From Bacteroidales bacterium (GTDB lineage: Bacteria; Bacteroidota; Bacteroidia; Bacteroidales; Marinilabiliaceae), in assembly GCA_024401335.1 (NCBI GenBank), contig JAKSLH010000017.1:1-59924 (forward strand): DNA of 59,924 nt, in the 5' to 3' direction. The first letter of the stretch is position 1. Each line of letters opens with the position of its first letter. The notes below the pieces were generated by a model. That model saw only the letters and a list, made by a program, of their open reading frames with translations, made no database searches and was not told the origin of the DNA. Positions 1 through 8,942 of the stretch are shown in pieces. A program made the translations under genes and the position numbers.

Positions 1-78
1 CTTTATGTGCGTATCGTCGCTCATAAAAGCGTATGGTTGCGTATGGTGGTGAAATGGGGATTTATCGGACACCAATAA
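1..78 (+). CDS. Possible C-terminal end of a gene cut by the window edge
   Basis: Frame 1 is open from the first base to a TAA at 76-78 and encodes about 25 residues. A strong hairpin with a T-run follows at 126-165 in the same direction, as expected after a plus-strand gene. The fragment is too short to assign to a family, and the frame could be open by chance. This is only a weak suggestion. Confidence 0.25.
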   Translation, partial: LYVRIVAHKSVWLRMVVKWGFIGHQ

Positions 79-125
79 TTTGGAATGGTTTTCTGGCGTT
101 CATGAAGCACGTGTTTGGGAAATGA

Positions 126-165
126 AATATCCGCAATGCCTGCTGACATTGCGGATATTTTTTTA
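126..165 (+). terminator. Rho-independent terminator, possibly bidirectional
   Basis: A 13-bp perfect stem (126-138 with 147-159) encloses an 8-base loop and is followed by a T-run on the plus strand. It lies just past the stop codon of the minus-strand protease gene (174) and after a possible plus-strand partial gene, so it may serve both. The T-run is clearly better on the plus strand. Confidence 0.7.
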
Positions 166-173
166 TTTTGCAT

Positions 174-1856
174 TTATATTCCTATTCCCAGACCTACGGC
201 CAGACCCGAGATGTTGCTGTCCTTTATTAGTTTGTCAACGCCTAAATCTTTGAAGTGACGGTAGTCGTAGTTGGTGAAGATATATAGGCAGTTCTTTTTC
301 TTAGTCACTATGCCTACCTTGACTCCAAGGTCGCCACCCACAACAATTCCCATGGCTTCGCAGAAACAAATGCCTGCTTTCGCCTTGGCGTATGGTGCAA
401 TGAGCAGCTTGTGGTAGGCCATAGGTACTTGGGCGCCTAGATGCACAAGGAGGTTCAGCGTTGGCTTTGTCTCTTTTGTATCTATCTCTATCTTTTCGCC
501 GTTGTCGTATATCTCGTCGGTATTAGTGACTTCGATATTGCCGAATTCTATGGTACTGCCGCCCATGAGACTGCCTGCGTAACGGCTGCTGGAGAATGAC
601 ATTCCTTTGATGGCGTATTGGGATATTGGCATCAATGCTGCAAGGTCGAAACTGCGGTTCCAGTCTTCCTTGTTCGTCACAAAGCCGTCATAGACGTCAA
701 GTCCCTTGTCGGTCATGAGTCCGGACGTTGTTATCTGCCACTGGCCATCGGTTCTCTGCTTCCATATTGCAGATACCTCTTTCTTGCCGGCCATCATCTT
801 GACGTTCTTGCCGCCTTCTTCGTCAGTTGTGGATATTACCGACAGGCCGTGCTGATTCTTTGTTCTGCAATACATGACGTTGGCTACCATCATGGCTAGT
901 CCCTTGCGTACGTTACCCTCGCGTATGGTCTGTACGGGCTTGGTCAGAGAATAGTTCTTCAGATAATCTTTCATCTCGGTTGGCTTCATTGACATATAGA
1001 GTCCTTCTGAGATGTACTTGTATGTGTTGCTGTCGAAGTCCGTTCCGTTCATTCCCTTTACGAAAGCGTCGAGGGCCTGCTGGAATCCTTCGGCCGACAG
1101 GGTCTTCTTTTCCGCCCCCTGCTTCATCACGCTTTTTACGGTCTCGACCGGCAGAGCGAAGTTTGCATTCTCTCTTCTCTGTGCTTTCCACGTGTTGACG
1201 CCTACTACGTAATACTTCCCTTTTTTCTCTATTAGCAAGGGACTGCCACTGCTGCCTGGGTCAATCTGGGCAGTATGCTGAATGGCTGCAATCTTCACGC
1301 TGTCACCCATGAACGACTCTTCTACGTGTGGGTTCGAGATGATGCCCTTGCCAAACTGCCACGACGGATTGTCTACTAGAGCAGGGTAGCCCGCCGAAAT
1401 GACGTCCATGCCGTCCTTTAGTTCGTCGTTTGTCATCTCCAGAGCGCCCTTCACGTTTGCGCCCGATGGCAACTCCACTATGGCAATGTCGTCAGCCACA
1501 GAACGCTTGATGACTTTGCATCTGTCGAGAATGACATTGCTGCTGCCGTTCTTTATCTCGAAGTCGACATATTCGGCATCGCCAACCACGTGGCAATTTG
1601 TTATGATGTAGCGTTGACCGTCATCTGCCTTGACTATAAAGCCAGAACCGAATGACGACACTTCGTTACGCAGTTTCTTGCCCGCCGTGAAATATGAGTT
1701 TCTTATCAATGCGTCGGCTGCCGATTCTATCTGGGCTTTCTGTTCTGTGGTGTACGAACCTCTCACTACACCTATCAGGTTGTGGAGCTCCTGTCCACTG
1801 GCTGATGCACCCGACATGAGAGCGGCCGCAATCAGTGTCTTAATACCTTTCCTCAT
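174..1856 (-). CDS. Secreted trypsin-like serine protease with a large uncharacterised C-terminal region
   Basis: This is a predicted exported S1-type (HtrA/trypsin-like) protease. I chose the ATG at 1856 because it starts a typical signal peptide (MRKGIKTLIAAALMSG) and lies just past the stop of the upstream gene; a longer frame opens at 1898. Counted from this Met, the catalytic triad is visible as His89 in TNCHVV, Asp123 in ADDIAIVEL and Ser203 in DPGSSGSPLL. No PDZ domain follows. Instead, roughly 330 residues of unrecognised sequence end in a glycine-rich, beta-looking tail, which may be a membrane or surface anchor. It is probably co-transcribed with the secreted protein upstream (10-bp gap). 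The protease domain is secure; its substrate and the tail's role are unknown. Confidence 0.8.
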   Translation of the reverse strand: MRKGIKTLIAAALMSGASASGQELHNLIGVVRGSYTTEQKAQIESAADALIRNSYFTAGKKLRNEVSSFGSGFIVKADDGQRYIITNCHVVGDAEYVDFEIKNGSSNVILDRCKVIKRSVADDIAIVELPSGANVKGALEMTNDELKDGMDVISAGYPALVDNPSWQFGKGIISNPHVEESFMGDSVKIAAIQHTAQIDPGSSGSPLLIEKKGKYYVVGVNTWKAQRRENANFALPVETVKSVMKQGAEKKTLSAEGFQQALDAFVKGMNGTDFDSNTYKYISEGLYMSMKPTEMKDYLKNYSLTKPVQTIREGNVRKGLAMMVANVMYCRTKNQHGLSVISTTDEEGGKNVKMMAGKKEVSAIWKQRTDGQWQITTSGLMTDKGLDVYDGFVTNKEDWNRSFDLAALMPISQYAIKGMSFSSSRYAGSLMGGSTIEFGNIEVTNTDEIYDNGEKIEIDTKETKPTLNLLVHLGAQVPMAYHKLLIAPYAKAKAGICFCEAMGIVVGGDLGVKVGIVTKKKNCLYIFTNYDYRHFKDLGVDKLIKDSNISGLAVGLGIGI

Positions 1857-1866
1857 AAATGTCAAG

Positions 1867-2511
1867 CTACTTTTCCACTTCTGGTCCAAACTCCTCAAGA
1901 TATTTTGCCGGACTCAGCGGGTCCTCAAGGAACATCTCTTTTGAGATTATCTCGTCATCTATGGCTTTGGTGACAGATGGGAAAGACTTGAAGGCTCTTT
2001 TTACTGTCTTCATCAGACCGATGTATTTCGTGTTGTTATCAGTCAGGATGGCGTAGCACGACATTATCTGGTCTGGGTCATCCATCTTCATGTAGTAGTA
2101 CTGATACTGCATGTATGAATAGTTTTTTGCTATGACCTTGAACTGGAGCATACCTACGTAGCCATATTTGCCGGCAAAGACAATAGGAACGAGGGTCTTG
2201 GAACGGTCTTTGGTCATGGTCTTGAGATAGGCTGGCAAGAAGAGTCGCTTGTCCTCGGTGTCGTCCATGTTTACCATGATGAGATGGTCGATATCTTCGG
2301 CTTCAAACTTGCGCGGTTCACCGTCCACTTTGACAATGATTGCATTTATTGTGTTCTTGAGCAGAGCCGACTTGGTTTCGAAGTATTCGTCGACGGTCTT
2401 CACCACCTCGCCGTTTTTCAATGTTATGGTATAATCAAATACCTTCTCTTGTCCCATAGCCATCAGCTGGACGGTCATGAGCATAATAGCAGTAGCGATA
2501 ATTTGTTTCAT
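1867..2511 (-). CDS. Secreted protein of unknown function, partner of the adjacent protease
   Basis: I do not recognise the family. The chosen ATG at 2511 opens a clear signal peptide (MKQIIATAIMLMTVQLMAMG followed by QE), giving about 214 residues; the longer frame to 2568 would bury it. The mature part starts with a strand-rich segment resembling the start of many Bacteroidales secreted proteins (DYTITLKNGEVVKTVDEY) and contains a Tyr/Met-rich stretch in the middle (about residues 125-140). It ends 10 bp before the protease start, so the two are very likely co-transcribed. It could be an inhibitor, chaperone or substrate of the protease, but that is only inference from position. Confidence 0.6.
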   Translation of the reverse strand: MKQIIATAIMLMTVQLMAMGQEKVFDYTITLKNGEVVKTVDEYFETKSALLKNTINAIIVKVDGEPRKFEAEDIDHLIMVNMDDTEDKRLFLPAYLKTMTKDRSKTLVPIVFAGKYGYVGMLQFKVIAKNYSYMQYQYYYMKMDDPDQIMSCYAILTDNNTKYIGLMKTVKRAFKSFPSVTKAIDDEIISKEMFLEDPLSPAKYLEEFGPEVEK

Positions 2512-2617
2512 AAATAACAGTTTTTCATTTATCCGACGTAAATATACAACGATAAGTTGAATTGTCAAATCATATTTTCTGATGTAGAGTAAACAACCAA
2601 CTGCAATTTTTTCAAAT

Positions 2618-3156
2618 CTAAGCTATTTTCTTGTAAAACTCTTCCTTTGGTGAAGAAAACGCTAACTTTTCTCTCGGCCTCCTATTGATTTTGAACTGTA
2701 TGTCACGGATAGCCTTGTCAGTAACCTTGCTAAGATCAGTTCCCTTGGGCAGATATTGGCGTATCAACTTGTTTGCGTTTTCTACAGCCCCCTTCTGCCA
2801 TGAAGAGTAGGAGTCTGCAAAATAGACAGGTACGCGAAGCTTTCTGGATATCCATTCATGTGCAGAGAATTCGCTGCCGTTATCTGTGGTTATTGTCTTG
2901 AGTGCATCACCGATGAACGGCTGCAGAAGTCTGCGAACCACCCTTGCAAGAGGTATTGACTTCTTCCCTTCCGAAAGCTTAGCGGCAAGCAGATAGTTTG
3001 TACTCCGCTCTATGAGTGTCAGTATGGCATTGCTGTCGGCATCCTAACTGTCGAAGGATGCACATCAATCAGTGACGCGATATTCTTCTTCTTCATACCC
3101 TTTTGCAAACAAGCAAAAATGGTATATCTTTGCTGAGAGGTTAATTGTTTGTACAT
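2618..3156 (-). pseudogene. IS30-family transposase remnant with an internal deletion and frame break
   Basis: Two pieces of one transposase are joined. From the ATG at 3156 the minus strand encodes an IS30-like N-terminal helix-turn-helix (MYKQLTSQQRYTIFACLQKG, then a KKKNIASLIDVHPSTV-type segment). The frame then shifts at about 3045. The second piece, frame-shifted relative to the first, covers part of the DDE domain, with TTDNGSEF, a DSYSSWQKGAVENANKLIR-type segment and a NRRPREKL tail, stopping at 2618. IS30 transposases usually have about 320-380 residues; here only about 175 remain, so roughly half, including the first catalytic Asp, is missing. Terminal inverted repeats are not convincing. 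This is a dead element. Confidence 0.8.
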
Positions 3157-3181
3157 CACAAAACAAAAATAATTAATCTTT

Positions 3182-3211
3182 GGGAGGCAACGGCCTCCCT
3201 TTGTTATTTTT
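3182..3211 (+). terminator. Hairpin with T-rich tail near the IS remnant
   Basis: A 7-bp GC-rich stem (GGGAGGC at 3182-3188, GCCTCCC at 3193-3199) with a 4-base loop is followed by TTTGTTATTTTT, a good plus-strand terminator shape. No plus-strand gene lies just upstream, so it may have belonged to the insertion sequence or to a lost gene. Confidence 0.45.
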
Positions 3212-3243
3212 GCATTGTTTGTTTACTCACTCCACATCGCTCT

Positions 3244-3264
3244 CAGGAGGTTTTGCACCTCCTG
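3244..3264. repeat. Perfect 8-bp inverted repeat
   Basis: CAGGAGGT at 3244-3251 pairs with ACCTCCTG at 3257-3264 around a 5-base loop. There is no T-run after it on either strand, so it is not a typical terminator. It lies between the transposase remnant and dnaK, and its function is unknown. Confidence 0.4.
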
Positions 3265-3340
3265 CCGCTAGGCAACACCACCGCAGGGATTTATCATGAA
3301 ATCTCGCTGCGGAAAATTGCACTTCTATCTTGAATCTTCA

Positions 3341-3379
3341 ACAAAAAGCGAGCATAACTCCCATGAGATACGCTCGCTT
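3341..3379 (-). terminator. dnaK terminator
   Basis: On the minus strand an 8-bp stem (AAGCGAGC with GCTCGCTT, plus positions 3346-3353 and 3372-3379) carries an inner small hairpin and runs into TTTTTGTT. It lies 33 bp past the dnaK stop codon. Confidence 0.65.
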
Positions 3380-3411
3380 GATTGTATTCGGTTATTTTTG
3401 TTTGCGGAAAA

Positions 3412-5316
3412 CTACTTAACCTCCTCGAAGTCAACGTCTGTAACGTCGTCACCGGCTTTCTGGTTGCTCTGGGCACCGTCCTGAGGACCTGCCTGTGGGC
3501 CACCCTGGGCACCACCTGCCTGCTGATACATCTGCTGGCTAGCGGCCTGGAAGATTGTGTTGAGCTCGTTCATAGCTGTGTCGATAGCAGCGATGTCCTG
3601 GTTCTTGTGAGCCTCCTTGAGCTTAGCAAGAGCACCTTCGATCTCTGACTTCTTGTCGGCAGGAAGCTTGTCGCCAAATTCCTTGAGCTGCTTCTCTGTC
3701 TGGAATATCATTGAGTCGGCCTGGTTGATCTTCTCAACGCGGTCCTTAGCAGCCTTGTCAGCGTCAGCGTTTGCCTCAGCCTCAGCCTTCATTCTCTTGA
3801 TCTCCTCGTCAGAAAGTCCAGATGAAGCCTCGATACGGATTGACTGTTCCTTACCTGTAGCCTTATCCTTAGCTGTTACGTTGAGGATACCGTTGGCGTC
3901 GATATCGAATGTCACTTCGATCTGAGGTACGCCACGTGGTGCTGGTGGAATGTTAGAGAGGTTGAACTGACCGATAGACTTGTTCTGTGCAGCCATTGGA
4001 CGTTCGCCCTGAAGTACGTGGATTGTAACCTCAGGCTGGTTGTCGGCAGCTGTAGAGAACACCTGGCTCTTCTTTGTAGGGATAGTTGTATTTGCGTCGA
4101 TGAGGCGTGTCATCACACCACCCATTGTCTCGATACCGAGTGAAAGTGGAGTTACGTCGAGGAGCAATACGTCCTTAACCTCACCTGTGAGAACGGCACC
4201 CTGGATAGCTGCACCGATAGCAACAACCTCGTCAGGGTTAACGCCCTTAGAAGGAGCCTTACCAAAGAACTTCTCTACTGCAGCCTGGATAGCTGGGATA
4301 CGAGTTGAACCACCTACGAGGATGATCTCGTCGATATCGTTTACTGTCAAACCTGCATTCTGAAGCGCTGTGCGGCATGGGTCGATTGTACGCTTGATAA
4401 GGTCGTCGATGAGCTGCTCGAACTTAGCACGTGTAAGAGTTGTTACAAGGTGCTTAGGCATGCCGCCTGCAACTGAGATGTAAGGGAGGTTGATTTCAGA
4501 TGATGCTGAAGAAGAAAGCTCGATCTTAGCCTTCTCAGCAGCCTCCTTCAAACGCTGAAGTGCCATAGGGTCCTGACGGAGGTCGATGCCTTCGTTCTTC
4601 TGGAACTCGTCAGCCAACCAGTCGATGATTCTGTGGTCGAAGTCATCGCCACCAAGGTGTGTATCACCATCTGTTGCCTTTACTTCGAATACGCCATCAC
4701 CAAGCTCGAGTACTGATACGTCGTGTGTACCACCACCGCAGTCGAATACTACGATCTTCTGGTCAGATGTCTTCTTGTCAAGACCATAAGCAAGAGCAGC
4801 AGCTGTTGGCTCGTTAACGATACGACGAACGTTCAAACCAGCAATCTGACCAGCCTCCTTTGTAGCCTGACGCTGTGCGTCGTTGAAGTAAGCAGGTACT
4901 GTGATTACAGCCTCTGTTACCTCTGCGCCGAGATATTCCTCAGCAGTCTTCTTCATCTTCTGAAGAATCATAGCAGAGATCTCCTGTGGAGTGTAGAGAC
5001 GGCCGTCGATGTCGACGCGAGGAGTGTTGTTGTCACCCTTAGCCACCTTATAAGGTACTCGCTCAACTTCCTTAGTAAGACGATCGTAAGTCTCACCCAT
5101 GAAACGCTTGATAGAGTATATTGTCTTGTGAGGATTAGTTACAGCCTGACGCTTTGCAGGGTCACCAATCTTACGTTCGCCACCTTCAACGAATGCCACT
5201 ACAGAAGGGGTAGTGCGCTTGCCCTCGCTGTTAGCAATAACTGTAGGCTCTGAGCCTTCCATAACCGACACACATGAGTTTGTTGTGCCAAGGTCGATAC
5301 CAATAATCTTTCCCAT
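3412..5316 (-). CDS. dnaK: Molecular chaperone DnaK (Hsp70)
   Basis: This is the cytoplasmic ATP-dependent Hsp70 chaperone that binds unfolded proteins with DnaJ and GrpE. At 634 residues it has the usual length. The N-terminus has the phosphate-1 motif [11 protein letters not shown]. The ATPase domain (about 1-380) contains the [16 protein letters not shown] and [17 protein letters not shown] segments, where the usual GGGTFD appears as GGGTHD. The substrate-binding domain begins after the [14 protein letters not shown] linker. The C-terminus has a Gly/Gln-rich stretch and an acidic end, [11 protein letters not shown]. No dnaJ or grpE is adjacent. Codon use is strongly biased, consistent with high expression. 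A sigma-54-like site lies about 70 bp upstream. Confidence 0.98.
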   Translation of the reverse strand: MGKIIGIDLGTTNSCVSVMEGSEPTVIANSEGKRTTPSVVAFVEGGERKIGDPAKRQAVTNPHKTIYSIKRFMGETYDRLTKEVERVPYKVAKGDNNTPRVDIDGRLYTPQEISAMILQKMKKTAEEYLGAEVTEAVITVPAYFNDAQRQATKEAGQIAGLNVRRIVNEPTAAALAYGLDKKTSDQKIVVFDCGGGTHDVSVLELGDGVFEVKATDGDTHLGGDDFDHRIIDWLADEFQKNEGIDLRQDPMALQRLKEAAEKAKIELSSSASSEINLPYISVAGGMPKHLVTTLTRAKFEQLIDDLIKRTIDPCRTALQNAGLTVNDIDEIILVGGSTRIPAIQAAVEKFFGKAPSKGVNPDEVVAIGAAIQGAVLTGEVKDVLLLDVTPLSLGIETMGGVMTRLIDANTTIPTKKSQVFSTAADNQPEVTIHVLQGERPMAAQNKSIGQFNLSNIPPAPRGVPQIEVTFDIDANGILNVTAKDKATGKEQSIRIEASSGLSDEEIKRMKAEAEANADADKAAKDRVEKINQADSMIFQTEKQLKEFGDKLPADKKSEIEGALAKLKEAHKNQDIAAIDTAMNELNTIFQAASQQMYQQAGGAQGGPQAGPQDGAQSNQKAGDDVTDVDFEEVK

Positions 5317-5386
5317 TGTTGTATGTTTTTTTCTTTTTATTCTGAATTAGTTGTTTGTCTTTTTTTTTGAAGACATTAATGCATTA

Positions 5387-5402
5387 GTCAATCACCGTGC
5401 CA
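5387..5402 (-). promoter_or_regulatory. Possible sigma-54 (-24/-12) promoter of dnaK
   Basis: On the minus strand the sequence TGGCAC-GGTGA-TTGAC matches the sigma-54 pattern TGGCAC-N5-TTGCA except near the end of the -12 box. It lies about 70 bp upstream of the dnaK ATG. A second TGGCAC half-site occurs just upstream on the same strand. No clear TAnnTTTG housekeeping box is visible for dnaK. The assignment is inferred from pattern only. Confidence 0.35.
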
Positions 5403-5522
5403 AAGTCAAAAAAGGCTTGTGCCAACGTTCCGATGGCAGATTTTTCACCCATATTGTCATAGCAATACGGGCGTTGTGTGTCATATTGTCAGAATTCTGA
5501 TGGGCGATAAGAAACAAATTGC

Positions 5523-5530
5523 TATTTTTG
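5523..5530 (+). promoter_or_regulatory. Bacteroidetes -7 promoter box for the DUF2059-like gene
   Basis: TATTTTTG matches the Bacteroidetes -7 consensus TAnnTTTG and lies 28 bp upstream of the ATG at 5559. No clear TTG -33 element is seen at the expected distance. Confidence 0.5.
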
Positions 5531-5558
5531 TAGCATATAACTTTATCAATTTGTCAAT

Positions 5559-6368
5559 ATGAAAAGATTTTTTGCTTTCCTAGGTATTTGGGCTATTGCC
5601 AATGTCTCAATTTTTGCTCAGTCGGTTTCAAAAGAGACCCTAGCTAATGTGCTCAGATTGAGTGGCGACATGAATCAGATTGCCGGTCCCGACACCAAAG
5701 CGTCCTTCATGCATCTTATCGAGAATAACGGATCAGTAGATAAGTCGGCTGCCCAAGCTAAGCTCAATGCTTATTTTGATGGGCCGCTCTATACTGACTT
5801 AGCAGATATTGTATATCCTTATTATTCTGACTGCACAGAGGCCGATTGCCAGTTCCTCATCAAGAAGTTCTCTGAACCTAAGGTGAAAGATGTTTTAGCA
5901 CGTGTCGCTTCAGCCAATCAAGTTATTCAGAAAGAGTCTAGTGAAATATTGATGGCAGGAATTCAGAAGATTGCAATGGGCAGTAATCCTGATAAGATTG
6001 AGTATAAGAATGTGCCAGACGACTTTCGCGCAAAATTTGAAGAATACTATAAGGTAGCCGATATTGGTAAGGTTATGGATTCAGCGTTTCAAAGTGTCAA
6101 GCAGATGGGACATACCTTTCCAGAGGATCAGCTTGAGTCATTCAACAATATGATGGATAAGCTTCAGAGTTATGTTGCAGAGTCTATCTGTCCTTTGATA
6201 GCCAATGTTCTTGTTAAGGTTGTTACTGTTGATGATATTCAGTGTCTTGTAGATATTTACTCTACCGAGGCCGGTAAGCATTTCACTGCATCTTCGGGCA
6301 AGATGGCCGGTGATGCCATTACAGTAGGATTAAAGGTCGTTGGCAAGATACAGGAGTCTTTGAAGTGA
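5559..6368 (+). CDS. Secreted protein with a DUF2059-like C-terminal domain
   Basis: The 269-residue protein starts with a signal peptide (MKRFFAFLGIWAIANVSIFA followed by Q) and is probably periplasmic. It is largely helical. The last 60 residues (VKVVTVDDIQCLVDIYSTEAG, then KHF) resemble the repeated helix pair of DUF2059, where a conserved sequence like Y-S-P-x-G-x-K follows a helical segment. An earlier segment at about residues 90-115 (DCTEADCQFLIKKFSEPKVK) looks like a second copy. No enzyme motif is visible. It lies 42 bp upstream of mutS2 in the same direction and may be co-transcribed. The role is unknown and the family call is tentative. Confidence 0.6.
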   Translation: MKRFFAFLGIWAIANVSIFAQSVSKETLANVLRLSGDMNQIAGPDTKASFMHLIENNGSVDKSAAQAKLNAYFDGPLYTDLADIVYPYYSDCTEADCQFLIKKFSEPKVKDVLARVASANQVIQKESSEILMAGIQKIAMGSNPDKIEYKNVPDDFRAKFEEYYKVADIGKVMDSAFQSVKQMGHTFPEDQLESFNNMMDKLQSYVAESICPLIANVLVKVVTVDDIQCLVDIYSTEAGKHFTASSGKMAGDAITVGLKVVGKIQESLK

Positions 6369-6410
6369 TCTTGAAAAAAGCAAAATCTTTGCATCAGCAA
6401 AAACAACAAC

Positions 6411-8927
6411 ATGTTATATCCTGATAATTTAGAAGATAAACTTAAGTTTGGTAAGATTCGCAAGGCCCTAAAAGACAGGTGTCTTAGTCCTGTAGGGTGC
6501 GAATATGTCGACGCGATGTCGTTCTTGACCAGCTATGAAGATATAATACGCCTCCTTGGTGAGGTGAAGGAGATGTGCGAAATACGACAAGGAGATGCTG
6601 AGTTTCCTGCCTCTGAGTTTCCCGACCTGCGAGAGAGTATCAAACGAATTCGTGTTGAAGGTCTCTATCTTGAGGAGGCAGAGCTGGCGGAACTCTGCAA
6701 GGTGCTCAAGCAGGTGAAGAGCATGGTGCGTTTCTTCGAGCTTTCTGAAGAACACGACTACCTGCTCCTCAAGCAGCTCACATGTGACGTGCCAGTCTAT
6801 CCTGTGCTCATTGACCGAATAGACTCCATGCTTGATAAGTTCGGCCATATCAAGGATAACGCTTCGCCCGATCTGGCACAGATCCGTCGCGATATAGCTT
6901 CAAAGCAGTGCGCAGTATCCAAACGCCTTGTGGCCATCATGAAGCAGGCCCAGAGCGATGGCATTGTTGAGGCAGATGCCTCTATATCTGTGCGCGACGG
7001 ACGTTCGGTCATCCCTGTGCCTTCTGGCAATAAACGCCGTATCAGCGGCATTGTACTCGATGAGTCGTCAACAGGACGCACCAGTTATATAGAGCCAGCC
7101 GAAGTCGTCGCGATGAACAACGAGCTGCGCGAGCTCCATTATGCAGAGCGACGTGAGATAATACGTATCCTCACAGATATGTCGTCGGCAATCCGTCCGT
7201 ATATTCAGGAGATAATCTTTTCGCTAGAATATCTTGGCTATATGGATTTTGTTAGAGCCAAGGCCGGATATGCCTATGATACAGAGTCGACTATGCCAAC
7301 CATAGAAGATCGTCAAGGAATGTATTGGGCCGACGCCCGCCATCCGCTTCTCTATATGCAGCTCAAGGAGCAGGGTAGGGCAATAGTACCTCTCGAGATA
7401 GAACTCGAATCACCCCTGCAACGCATTCTCATCATATCAGGACCAAATGCCGGTGGTAAGTCGGTATGCCTTCAGACGGTAGGTATATTGCAATATATGA
7501 TGCAATGTGGCATGCTCGTTCCCATGGCACCATCTTCAAAGATGGGAGTCTTCAATGACATATTTATCGATATGGGAGATGAGCAGAGCATAGAGAACGA
7601 CCTCTCTACCTATTCGTCGCACCTCACCAACATGAAGCATTTCGTGCGTTATGCCAATAATAAGTCGATTATACTTATCGATGAGTTTGGTACAGGTACA
7701 GAGCCAATGCTTGGTGGTGCCATAGCAGAAAGTGTGCTAGCTGAACTCAACCGCAAGGGAGTCTATGGTGTCATTACCACTCACTATACCAACCTCAAGC
7801 ATTTTGCCGCACAGACCGAGGGTCTTCACAATGGTGCAATGCTCTTTGATACTCATGCCATACAGCCACTGTTCCGTTTGCAGATGGGACAGCCAGGCGG
7901 TTCGTTTGCTTTCGAGATAGCCCGTAAGATAGGACTCCCAGAGAGCATCCTCGCTGAGGCCAAGGAGAAGATGGGGCAGGAACATCTAGACTTTGACAAG
8001 CATCTTCGCGAGATAGTTCGTGACAAGAACTATTGGGAGAATAAGCGCCAGAGTGTCAAGGAGCAGGAGAAGCGCCTATCGGAAGTGCTGGAACGTTATA
8101 ACAAAGAACTCGAGCGCATCAAGCAGGAACGCAAGGATGTGCTTTCTAAGGCAAAGCTTAAGGCAGAGGAGATAATATCTGAGGCTAACAGCAGGATTGA
8201 GAATACAGTGCGTGAGATACGTGAAGCTCAGGCAGCCAAGGAACGAACAAAGGAGTTGCGTGATGATATGGAAGCATTCCGACAGAAGGTGGCCGAGGTT
8301 GACACAGTCGATAGTGATGATGCCATAGAGCGTAAGATGCAGAAGCTTCGCGAACGCCAGGAACGTAAGGAGAAGAACAAGCAGAAGAAGCACAATGGAG
8401 AAACACAGGCCGACAACAAGAAACCAGAGTCAGTGCCTGTTGACAATTCACCGCTCAAGGCAGGTGATTGGGTGATCATCGACGGTGACAAGGACAGGCG
8501 AGGTGAAATCATCACAGTAGGCGATAAAGATGCTCAGATAGCTATAGGCAACCTAAAGACCAACATAAAGCTCAACCGCCTCACACGCATATCGAGCAAC
8601 CAGAATAAGAAAGCCGATAAGCCACGTGTAGTCATCACCTATAGTAATGTTGGAGACACAGTGCGTGAGAAGAAGCTCAACTTCAAGCCAGAACTCGATG
8701 TGCGAGGCCTACGTACAGATGATGCCCTCGAGAAAGTAGCAGCCTTTGTTGATGAGGCCATAATGTGTGAGCAGACCCGCCTCAGTATACTTCATGGCAA
8801 GGGCAACGGCATACTACGTCAGATGATTCGCCAATGGCTCAACGCCCAGCCTTTTGTTCGCAGTGTTCGCGATGAACATGTGCAGTTTGGTGGTGCAGGC
8901 ATTTCGATTGTTGAACTTGACATTTGA
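6411..8927 (+). CDS. mutS2: MutS2 family ATPase/endonuclease with Smr domain
   Basis: MutS2 is a MutS paralogue without the mismatch-reading domain. In studied bacteria it suppresses recombination or rescues collided ribosomes. The 838-residue protein shows the core and clamp helices (about 1-330), the Walker A motif GPNAGGKS (344-351), a Walker B/signature region (IILIDEFGTGTEP, then GAIAESVL), a long charged coiled coil (about 520-660), a KOW-like segment (AGDWVIIDGDKDRRGEII) and a C-terminal Smr nuclease domain (about 760-838) with LDVRGLRTDD and HGKGNG. Both key Smr motifs are intact, so the nuclease is probably active. The ATG at 6411 is the only sensible start. Confidence 0.95.
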   Translation: MLYPDNLEDKLKFGKIRKALKDRCLSPVGCEYVDAMSFLTSYEDIIRLLGEVKEMCEIRQGDAEFPASEFPDLRESIKRIRVEGLYLEEAELAELCKVLKQVKSMVRFFELSEEHDYLLLKQLTCDVPVYPVLIDRIDSMLDKFGHIKDNASPDLAQIRRDIASKQCAVSKRLVAIMKQAQSDGIVEADASISVRDGRSVIPVPSGNKRRISGIVLDESSTGRTSYIEPAEVVAMNNELRELHYAERREIIRILTDMSSAIRPYIQEIIFSLEYLGYMDFVRAKAGYAYDTESTMPTIEDRQGMYWADARHPLLYMQLKEQGRAIVPLEIELESPLQRILIISGPNAGGKSVCLQTVGILQYMMQCGMLVPMAPSSKMGVFNDIFIDMGDEQSIENDLSTYSSHLTNMKHFVRYANNKSIILIDEFGTGTEPMLGGAIAESVLAELNRKGVYGVITTHYTNLKHFAAQTEGLHNGAMLFDTHAIQPLFRLQMGQPGGSFAFEIARKIGLPESILAEAKEKMGQEHLDFDKHLREIVRDKNYWENKRQSVKEQEKRLSEVLERYNKELERIKQERKDVLSKAKLKAEEIISEANSRIENTVREIREAQAAKERTKELRDDMEAFRQKVAEVDTVDSDDAIERKMQKLRERQERKEKNKQKKHNGETQADNKKPESVPVDNSPLKAGDWVIIDGDKDRRGEIITVGDKDAQIAIGNLKTNIKLNRLTRISSNQNKKADKPRVVITYSNVGDTVREKKLNFKPELDVRGLRTDDALEKVAAFVDEAIMCEQTRLSILHGKGNGILRQMIRQWLNAQPFVRSVRDEHVQFGGAGISIVELDI

Positions 8928-8942
8928 TAGTATCTGATATTG

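Noticed and set aside
2590-3230. Complete insertion sequence with terminal inverted repeats
   Set aside because: Only short A/T-rich similarities were found at the two ends, with no matching inverted repeats or target duplication.
3412-5253. Long plus-strand frames opposite dnaK
   Set aside because: They mirror the strongly biased codons of dnaK on the other strand and show no protein family features.
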